In this document: one piece after another, positions 1 to 4,308 of the stretch | Layout: every line of letters starts with the position of its first letter | Position numbering within the stretch: position 1 is the stretch's first letter | Position numbers and translations under genes: made by a program | The notes under the pieces: generated by a model | The model's input: the letters and a program-made list of their open reading frames with translations, nothing else | What the model was told of the DNA's origin: nothing | The model's database searches: none | From: Verrucomicrobiota bacterium | GTDB taxonomy: Bacteria; Verrucomicrobiota; Verrucomicrobiia; Opitutales; Opitutaceae | Assembly (NCBI GenBank): GCA_023446735.1 | Contig: JAEXPQ010000057.1 | Location: 1 to 6,469 of the forward strand | DNA length: 6,469 bases | Direction: 5' to 3'

Positions 1-1
1 C

Positions 2-1282
2 GGCTTCGACGCGCTCTATCCGACCACCACGCTGGCCACCGGCGCCGACATCATCTTCTTCTGGGTCGCGCGCATGATCATGGCCGGCCTCGAGTTCGCC
101 CGCCCGGGCGCGCCGGTCGAGCAGCGCATCCCGTTCAAGAACGTCTACTTCAACGGCATCGTCCGCGACAAACAGGGTCGCAAGATGTCGAAGACGCTCG
201 GCAACTCGCCCGACCCGCTCGAGCTCATCGCGAAGTACGGCGCCGACGGCCTGCGGTTCGGCCTGCTCCAGATCGCGCCGCTCGGCCAGGACGTGAAGTT
301 CGACGAGGAGCGCATCGAGGGCGGCCGCAACTTTTGCAACAAGCTCTGGAACGCGTCGCGCTTCCGCCAGATGAGCGGCGAGATGAGCGACAACAGCTCG
401 CTCGACGCCATCCTTGCCCGACTGTCGCCGGGGCTCTTTGACGAGGACGACCACGCCATCCTCGCCGCGCTCACCGAAACGATGCGCGTGCTCGAGGAGT
501 CGTTCGCCGGCTTCGAATTCGCCGCCGCCACGCAGAAGCTCTACAGCTTCTTCTGGGGCGACTTCTGCGACTGGTACGTCGAGGTCTCGAAGGCGAAGCT
601 CCAGGATCCGCAGCGCAAGGCCAACTGCCTCGCGATCCAGGATCTGGTGATTCGCGAGTTCCTGCTCCTCTTCGAGCCGTTCGCCCCGCACATCACGGAG
701 GAGCTCTGGCACCTGCTCGGCTACGGCGCCGAGGGCACCTACCTCCAGCAGACGCATCTCGACACCGCCGCCGGCCTCACTGCCGCGCTCGTGGCCAAGG
801 GCGTGGCGATCGACGCCGCGGCCACCGCCGCCGTCGAGCAGCTCAAGAAGGTCGTGCAGCTCGCCCGCACGCTGAAGGCCGACAAGGCCGCCGCGCAGCG
901 CCGCGACGTGAAGCTGGTCTTCGTCACCACCGACGCCTCGTGGTCCGTCCTCGAGCGCGCCTCGGCGAAGATCATCCGCATGGTCGGCGCCGCCGAGCTC
1001 AGCCGCACGACGACCGAGCCCGCGATGTCGGCCACGGTCACGCCGCTCGGCACTCTGTATCTCGATCTCGGAGCCAGCGTCGACGCCGGCGCCGAGAAGG
1101 CGAAGATGGCGAAGGAGCTGGAGAAGTTGAACCAGCTCATCGCCGGCACCGAGGCCCGTCTGGCGAACACCGCGTTCACCAGCAAGGCCCCGCCCGCCGT
1201 CCTCGAAGGCGCGAAGAAGCAGCTCGCAGACCTCCAGGCCAAGCGCGCCGAAGTCGAGCGCCTCCTCAAGGCGCTGGGCTGA
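2..1282 (+). CDS. valS: valyl-tRNA synthetase, C-terminal part (5' end outside window)
   Basis: Class I aminoacyl-tRNA synthetase that charges tRNA-Val with valine in the cytoplasm. The frame is open from base 2, so the start lies upstream; about 426 residues of a protein usually near 900-950 aa are present. The fragment opens with the end of the catalytic Rossmann domain (ATGADIIFFWVARMIMAGLE). The class I signature lysine loop KMSK is at 182-193, in the context GRKMSKTLGNSPDPLELI. The helical anticodon-binding domain follows at about 390-740, with FFWGDFCDWYVEVSK and FEPFAPHITEELW. The last ~60 residues form the charged Leu/Glu/Lys-rich coiled-coil arm typical of ValRS (LEKLNQLIAGTEARLANTAF). 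KMSK is intact and no frameshift is seen. The gene has the strong GC bias of the genome and is the housekeeping anchor on the left. A hairpin 36 bp after the stop suggests it ends its transcript here. Confidence 0.98.
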   Translation, partial: GFDALYPTTTLATGADIIFFWVARMIMAGLEFARPGAPVEQRIPFKNVYFNGIVRDKQGRKMSKTLGNSPDPLELIAKYGADGLRFGLLQIAPLGQDVKFDEERIEGGRNFCNKLWNASRFRQMSGEMSDNSSLDAILARLSPGLFDEDDHAILAALTETMRVLEESFAGFEFAAATQKLYSFFWGDFCDWYVEVSKAKLQDPQRKANCLAIQDLVIREFLLLFEPFAPHITEELWHLLGYGAEGTYLQQTHLDTAAGLTAALVAKGVAIDAAATAAVEQLKKVVQLARTLKADKAAAQRRDVKLVFVTTDASWSVLERASAKIIRMVGAAELSRTTTEPAMSATVTPLGTLYLDLGASVDAGAEKAKMAKELEKLNQLIAGTEARLANTAFTSKAPPAVLEGAKKQLADLQAKRAEVERLLKALG

Positions 1283-1317
1283 GCCGCTTGTTCGCTGTCC
1301 GCCCCGCTTTCCCCCGA

Positions 1318-1353
1318 AGGCGCGACCTCTCCGGTCGCGCCTATGGTGTTTTT
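1318..1353 (+). terminator. intrinsic terminator of valS
   Basis: A perfect 10-bp stem, AGGCGCGACC (1318-1327) with GGTCGCGCCT (1333-1342), closes a 5-nt loop TCTCC. A T-rich tail follows, with TTTTT at 1349-1353. It starts 36 bp after the valS stop codon. The T-tract begins about six bases after the stem, slightly further than in an ideal terminator. A stem of this kind could also be a copy of a dispersed palindromic repeat. Confidence 0.7.
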
Positions 1354-1383
1354 GTACCAAGGCGGAAACTTCGGACGGTCAAC

Positions 1384-1412
1384 TTGTCAGCGAGGCGGTC
1401 GGGCCCTATGAA
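1384..1412 (+). promoter_or_regulatory. sigma70-like promoter for the 205-aa ORF, near-leaderless
   Basis: TTGTCA (1384-1389, 5 of 6 matches to the -35 consensus) is separated by exactly 17 bp from TATGAA (1407-1412, 4 of 6 matches to the -10). The predicted transcription start would fall around 1418-1420, directly before the ATG at 1422. No Shine-Dalgarno sequence precedes that ATG, which fits a leaderless or nearly leaderless mRNA. This is a motif match only. Confidence 0.35.
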
Positions 1413-1421
1413 GTTCCACAG

Positions 1422-2039
1422 ATGATCGCAGGCTACAAGTACACAGAGTTTGCGCACGAACTGGTGGATCAAGGGCGGGTACGGATCGGTACTTTGTACG
1501 ACTACCGTAATGTAGCGAAGTATGGTCAGGTCGTCGGCGATTTGGAGGAAGGCTCCGGCGAAACGACGTTCTACTCAGTGGAAGCTCATCCCTCTGTTGA
1601 TCCGTTAGCGATAGTGGGCAGGCAATCGCTTCTGACCTGCTACCTTGGCGGGCACGCTGCAACAGACCGACATTCGAAGGTGTTCAAGTACGCCGTTCAT
1701 AACGCCTACGTGTTTTGCTGTTCATGGCAGCCGATAGTAGCGGCTCGGACTGACTTGGGTGATCGATGCGTTCTGATCAGGGATATTGCCGCTTTTGCTG
1801 ATGCTGTGAAATGGCATCTCCCGAGCCGAATCACCCATTGGTTTGCTGATCGGGTGGTATATCGTCCCAAGCGGCTTGGCCTTCATGATGGAAGCATTCC
1901 CAACATGCCTTTCTGGAAGACTACGGAGTACAGCTGGCAGAATGAGTTTCGTGTATGTTTCGTTCCAGAGGATGACCAGATCACTCCGGTGATTGTGGCG
2001 TCAGGGCGGATAGCAACATGTTGCACGCTCTTGCCGTGA
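1422..2039 (+). CDS. hypothetical protein, DUF2971-like motifs
   Basis: A 205-aa soluble protein with no signal peptide or membrane segment. I do not recognise it with certainty. Its order of motifs recalls DUF2971-type proteins: an N-terminal YKYTEFAHELVDQGRVRIG (residues 5-23), a short hydrophobic strand ending in CCSW (99-102), VLIRDIAAFADAV (117-129), VVYRPK (145-150), and a C-terminal WQNEFRVCF (172-180) like the family's W-x-x-E-x-R element. The biochemical role of that group is not established. Composition differs from both flanks: bases 1681-1740 are 29/60 G+C, against 46/60 at 4741-4800 in the peptidase gene, which suggests recent acquisition. The frame is open upstream of 1422 but offers no ATG, GTG or TTG before the valS terminator, so ATG 1422 is the only reasonable start, although 5' truncation is possible. 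The stop codon overlaps an ATG in another frame (TGATG, 2037-2041). The DUF3160 remnant follows directly. Confidence 0.72.
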   Translation: MIAGYKYTEFAHELVDQGRVRIGTLYDYRNVAKYGQVVGDLEEGSGETTFYSVEAHPSVDPLAIVGRQSLLTCYLGGHAATDRHSKVFKYAVHNAYVFCCSWQPIVAARTDLGDRCVLIRDIAAFADAVKWHLPSRITHWFADRVVYRPKRLGLHDGSIPNMPFWKTTEYSWQNEFRVCFVPEDDQITPVIVASGRIATCCTLLP

Positions 2040-2110
2040 TGAGTAGCGAGGATTGTCGGGCTCCCAACCCGGCGTTTGTGACCTGTCTCGAAGCGCTCGT
2101 ACCGAAGTAG

Positions 2111-2476
2111 CTCCCGCGGTGCGAGTGGACCAAGGAGGAGGCAGCGTTCATCAAAGACTATGGCGCGACCTTGGCGTCGATCATGGGCTATTTCGGAAAT
2201 GCCTACACGCCGCGCGACGATGCGCCGCGCTGGGTCGAGATCGTGCGCGATCCGCGTCGGAACGACTCGCTCGCGGCGGCGACGGGCCGGCCGCGTGCGC
2301 TCTACGTGCTCTACCCGTGGCAGGGCCTGGAAGTCCTCTGCGAGGGCGCGGTGATCCCGTACTACGAATACCGGGCGCCGATGATCCTGACCGACGCCGA
2401 GTGGCGCGAGCGACTCAACCGGCCCGATGCGCCCCGGCCGCCGGAGTGGACGCGCGGGCTCTTCGACCCGCGTTGA
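2111..2476 (+). pseudogene. C-terminal remnant of a DUF3160 protein
   Basis: The frame from 2111 to the TGA at 2474-2476 encodes about 121 residues whose motifs I recognise as the end of DUF3160 proteins, normally about 700-800 aa: WTKEEAAFIKDYGATLASIM, PRDDAPRWVEIVRDP, GRPRALYVLYPW, VLCEGAVIPYYEY, LTDAEWRERL. The function of DUF3160 is unknown; many members are secreted. There is no credible start codon or ribosome binding site, and the frame is cut by an in-frame TAG at 2108-2110. Upstream of that stop the same frame reads PNPAFVTCLEALVPK (2063-2107), which may be another scrap of the same protein joined by an internal deletion. The bulk of the gene is missing, and the low-GC 205-aa gene sits where the missing part would be. 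A short translated product from TTG 2171 is possible but unlikely to be functional. Confidence 0.75.
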
Positions 2477-2694
2477 GATGCCGCGACTGTTGCCCGAGGA
2501 CGTTCGGCATTCGCGTTCCCCGCGCCAGTCATCGTTCCCCGCCAAGGCAGTGGATTTGCTGTTGCCGCCTGGCGCACCGCAAGCGCGCTCCCGCACGCTT
2601 ATGCGTTTGGCCGCCGCCAGTGGGAACCAAGCCCTCCGTTCATCCCGGCCTCCCGCCTTTTCGCTTCCCCGCCTCTTTTTCCGAGGGACCGGAC

Positions 2695-2734
2695 AGCACG
2701 AAATCTTGTCCCGATCGCGAGAAGATTCTGTGCT
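2695..2734. repeat. palindromic repeat, copy A (diverged)
   Basis: An imperfect 40-bp palindrome centred at 2714/2715; 16 of 20 base pairs match between the arms. It has the layout of copies B and C: an outer AGC/GCT, 12-bp arms (2698-2709 and 2720-2731) and a 10-bp core CCCGATCGCG (2710-2719). It matches copy C at 32 of 40 positions and is the most decayed of the three. Confidence 0.85.
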
Positions 2735-2748
2735 CTCACCAGTTCCGC

Positions 2749-2760
2749 CTCGTTAACGAG
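2749..2760. repeat. perfect 12-bp palindrome between copies A and B
   Basis: CTCGTTAACGAG is perfectly self-complementary. It is unrelated in sequence to the 40-bp repeat family but lies almost midway between copies A and B. It could be a protein-binding site or chance. Confidence 0.4.
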
Positions 2761-2802
2761 ACCTTGATTCCACCTGAAGCGGGGCGGCTTGGGCGCATGC
2801 GT

Positions 2803-2848
2803 CACAGCACAGATTCTTGTCCCGATCGGGACAGAATTCTGTGCTGTG
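2803..2848. repeat. palindromic repeat, copy B
   Basis: The 40-bp unit 2806-2845, extended by CAC/GTG to 46 bp, is centred at 2825/2826. The core CCCGATCGGG (2821-2830) is a perfect palindrome. The right arm ACAGAATTCTGT (2831-2842) is itself a perfect 12-bp palindrome; the left arm (2809-2820) differs from it by three bases. Unit identity with copy C is 37/40. Its axis is 111 bp from that of copy A. It lies 245 bp beyond the stop codon of the PaaX-like gene. Confidence 0.92.
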
Positions 2849-3058
2849 GTTGTGGCGATCGCGGGGCATGACGTCCGGAGATTCGGCCGGTTGGTGCCGG
2901 GGGGGGGAAGGCGAAGTGGGCTGCGCAGGCGATCAGAGATCCCGGACTTGACGGACCGTGGGGCCTCCTTGTCCGACGGCGGGCTGAGCGTGGTCGCAGC
3001 CGGCGGGACGGACACCGACGTCCCACCGGAGCCTAGCTACGACAACTCCACCTTATTG

Positions 3059-3074
3059 CGCGACAACTGTCGCG
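3059..3074 (-). terminator. stem-loop after the PaaX-like gene
   Basis: CGCGACA (3059-3065) and TGTCGCG (3068-3074) form a 7-bp inverted repeat with a 2-nt gap, or 6 bp with a 4-nt loop, 16 bp past the minus-strand stop. No T-run follows on that strand, so it is at best a weak or factor-assisted terminator. The 8-mer CGACAACT inside it is repeated directly at 3040-3047. Confidence 0.35.
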
Positions 3075-3090
3075 GGGATCGGGGCGGGCT

Positions 3091-3840
3091 TCAGCACATG
3101 GCCTTGCGGCAGGCGGCGAACGCTTCTTGGCGGGCCTGCCAGACGGCGGGGCCGCGGTAGCCGGCTGGTAACAAGACCCTCGGCAGAAACGGGTCACGCT
3201 TCGCGATCGCGCTCCAGGCTCGGAACTCGGTCGCGAGCCAATTGAGCCAAGCGGTGGTTTGCTGGAACCGGTTCGGGCGCAGTCGCAGAACCTCGAGGTA
3301 GTGGGTGTGGCACTTGTCGAGGGCGAGGATATCCCAAGCCGAGGTGACGAGCGCCTCGTTGCTCTCGCCGCCGACGGGGTGGGCTTCGAGCAGGGTGAGC
3401 GATTCGGGCAGAAGGCTCTTCTCGCTCAGGCGTGCACGGAACTCGTCGATCGGGTCGGGGCTGATCCAGACGCTGTTCTGCAACCAACCGAAGCGGTGCT
3501 CGTGCAGCTTGCGCCGCAGCCTGGCCCGCAAGCTCGCTTCCGTCTCGGGGATGTCGAAGGCGACGATCCGCCAGCGGCCGTCCCACGGGCGCCGCCAGAG
3601 CGATTCCGGTTCGACGGGACCGAGGCAGGCGCGGCGCCCTTCGGCGGTGAGGCGGATGATCCGCTCGTCGAGCGGGCCGGTGCCGTGGATCTCGATCCGG
3701 CCGGCGGCGCGGAGTTTGCGATACGCCTCGGCGAGGCGGGCGCTGGGCGAGATCTTGCGCCAGAGCGCCTCAGCCACGACGCCGGAGACCTCTCCGCCCG
3801 CCGCGCCCACCGCCATCAGGAACCGGATCGATCCCGCCAT
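3091..3840 (-). CDS. PaaX-like protein with Cas2-like central domain
   Basis: A 249-aa protein resembling PaaX, the GntR-like repressor of phenylacetate catabolism (E. coli PaaX is a little over 300 aa). Residues 1-75 look like the winged-helix N-terminus: SIRFLMAVGAAGG, then a helix-turn-helix region, then a wing ending RIIRLTAEGRRA. Residues 88-130 form the Cas2-like ferredoxin-fold segment: RWRIVAFDIPET with Asp96 where Cas2 has its first-strand Asp, then R-x-x-L-R-R-K-L-H-E-H-R-F-G and QNSVWISPDP. The C-terminus carries the PaaX-like DPFLPRVLLPAGYRGPAVW (216-234). No phenylacetate or aromatic-degradation gene is present, so the classical role has no contextual support. Upstream of ATG 3840 the frame hits a TGA within 20 bases, fixing the start region; the Shine-Dalgarno sequence is weak. 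Palindrome C begins 36 bp upstream of the start and B lies downstream. It could be a self-regulating repressor or a protein that acts on the repeats. Confidence 0.85.
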   Translation of the reverse strand: MAGSIRFLMAVGAAGGEVSGVVAEALWRKISPSARLAEAYRKLRAAGRIEIHGTGPLDERIIRLTAEGRRACLGPVEPESLWRRPWDGRWRIVAFDIPETEASLRARLRRKLHEHRFGWLQNSVWISPDPIDEFRARLSEKSLLPESLTLLEAHPVGGESNEALVTSAWDILALDKCHTHYLEVLRLRPNRFQQTTAWLNWLATEFRAWSAIAKRDPFLPRVLLPAGYRGPAVWQARQEAFAACRKAMC

Positions 3841-3867
3841 GGCGGATCTGTGTCAGGAATCCAGCCA

Positions 3868-3925
3868 CAAGCCAAGAGCACAGAATTCTGTCCCGATCGG
3901 GACAGAATTCTGTGCTCTTGGTTTG
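3868..3925. repeat. palindromic repeat, copy C (near-perfect, upstream of the PaaX-like gene)
   Basis: 3872-3921 is a perfect 50-bp palindrome centred at 3896/3897. Beyond one mismatched pair (3871/3922), three more pairs match, giving 58 bp. Each arm contains ACAGAATTCTGT (3880-3891 and 3902-3913), itself a perfect palindrome, and the core CCCGATCGGG (3892-3901) is another, so three palindromes are nested in one. It can extrude either one long cruciform or three small hairpins. It lies between the divergent PaaX-like gene (start 3840) and peptidase gene (start 4309), close to the former. It may be an operator, a REPIN-like element or an element end. Confidence 0.95.
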
Positions 3926-4308
3926 GTTTGACGGTTGCCGGGGCGGGGCAGGTGCCGCTCCGGCGTACTGCCGACACGGCGCCCCTTCCGGAGAAGTGCG
4001 CCCATTGCGATTTTTCCCCCCTGTGCAACTCCGACCGCCACGGGCGCCGCTGTGGTGCGGCCTTTCAAACCAGAAGGTCTGCATCCCGGGACGGAGCGAT
4101 TTGAGACTGGCCGGTTCGAGGTTCCGGAGGGCGACTGTGCCGCCGCAGTCACTTCTGTATCCGAAGCCTAAGGAGAGACGCTTGGCGGCAAGCCGCCGGA
4201 TACGACTTGGCCGTCCTGGCCAGTGGCGGCATTCCGGGCGGTCTTGCCCGAGATCGTCGCGCCGCTTCGGGCTCGCGGCGGTTGTGCCGAGATGTTGTGT
4301 TCGGCGGC
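3926..4308. other. gene-free leader region upstream of the S46 peptidase
   Basis: No coding region is supported on either strand; frames here stay open only because the DNA is GC-rich. The stretch contains several inverted repeats. CTCCGG (3958-3963) pairs with CCGGAG (3988-3993) around an inner GCCG/CGGC hairpin (3970-3980). A cluster of hairpins lies at 4133-4280, described separately. No good -35/-10 pair for the peptidase gene is evident. Confidence 0.5.
4133..4280 (+). promoter_or_regulatory. structured leader candidate of the S46 peptidase mRNA
   Basis: Five inverted repeats follow one another. GACTG/CAGTC is at 4133-4150. A 7-bp stem GTATCCG (4157-4163) with CGGATAC (4197-4203) encloses the hairpin GCTTG-GCGG-CAAGC (4180-4193). 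TGGCC/GGCCA is at 4208-4222, CGGGC/GCCCG at 4235-4250, and CGCCGC/GCGGCG at 4260-4280. A strong Shine-Dalgarno-like AAGGAG (4170-4175) sits inside the second structure with no matching ATG or GTG nearby. I do not recognise a known riboswitch class. Short GC stems are common in such DNA, so only the two-tier 4157-4203 structure is noteworthy. Confidence 0.25.

Larger units (their letters stand above)
2477..3090. other. gene-free stretch with dispersed palindromes
   Basis: No convincing coding region on either strand; the open frames here have no family motifs and no good starts. It holds palindromes A (2695-2734) and B (2803-2848), a 12-bp palindrome between them (2749-2760), a G9 homopolymer (2899-2907) and a small inverted repeat just past the stop of the minus-strand gene (3059-3074). 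I see nothing recognisable in 2477-2694 or in 2908-3058. Confidence 0.6.
2803..3921. mobile_element. candidate palindrome-bounded PaaX-like cassette
   Basis: About 1.1 kb bounded by palindromes B and C, with a single gene inside on the minus strand. Next to each bounding palindrome, on the gene side, the same 7-mer occurs in inverted orientation: TTGTGGC at 2850-2856 and its complement GCCACAA at 3864-3870, 4 and 6 bases from the 40-bp units. This looks like terminal inverted repeats reaching beyond the palindromes. Against it, I find no target-site duplication outside the palindromes, no transposase motif, and a third copy (A) outside the unit. The mobile-element interpretation is inference. 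Confidence 0.25.

Noticed and set aside
2053..2871. 272-aa plus-strand open frame across the DUF3160 remnant and repeats
   Set aside because: Arg/Pro/Ala-rich translation without motifs. It overlaps the remnant in another frame and runs through two palindromes, which are open in all frames.
2899..2907. G9 homopolymer as a phase-variation tract
   Set aside because: It is not inside or near the start of any supported gene.
2599..3015. 138-aa minus-strand open frame containing repeats A and B
   Set aside because: Low-complexity translation with no family motifs or start signals; kept open by the stop-free palindromes.
3298..3309. CHTH motif (residues 177-180 of the PaaX-like protein) as a possible HUH nuclease signature of a RAYT transposase
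   Set aside because: The middle residue is Thr rather than hydrophobic, the rest of the Y1 transposase is absent, and the protein fits PaaX architecture.
2695..3916. CRISPR array
   Set aside because: Only three copies with irregular spacing (111 and 1071 bp between axes), whole-unit palindromes and no regular spacers. The Cas2-like segment belongs to a PaaX-type protein.
3259..4104. 281-aa plus-strand frame opposite the PaaX-like gene
   Set aside because: Antisense shadow of a gene with clear family motifs on the other strand.
4207..4308. Upstream TTG start for the S46 peptidase
   Set aside because: It would add 34 residues ahead of a normal signal peptide; ATG 4309 gives the expected secreted N-terminus.
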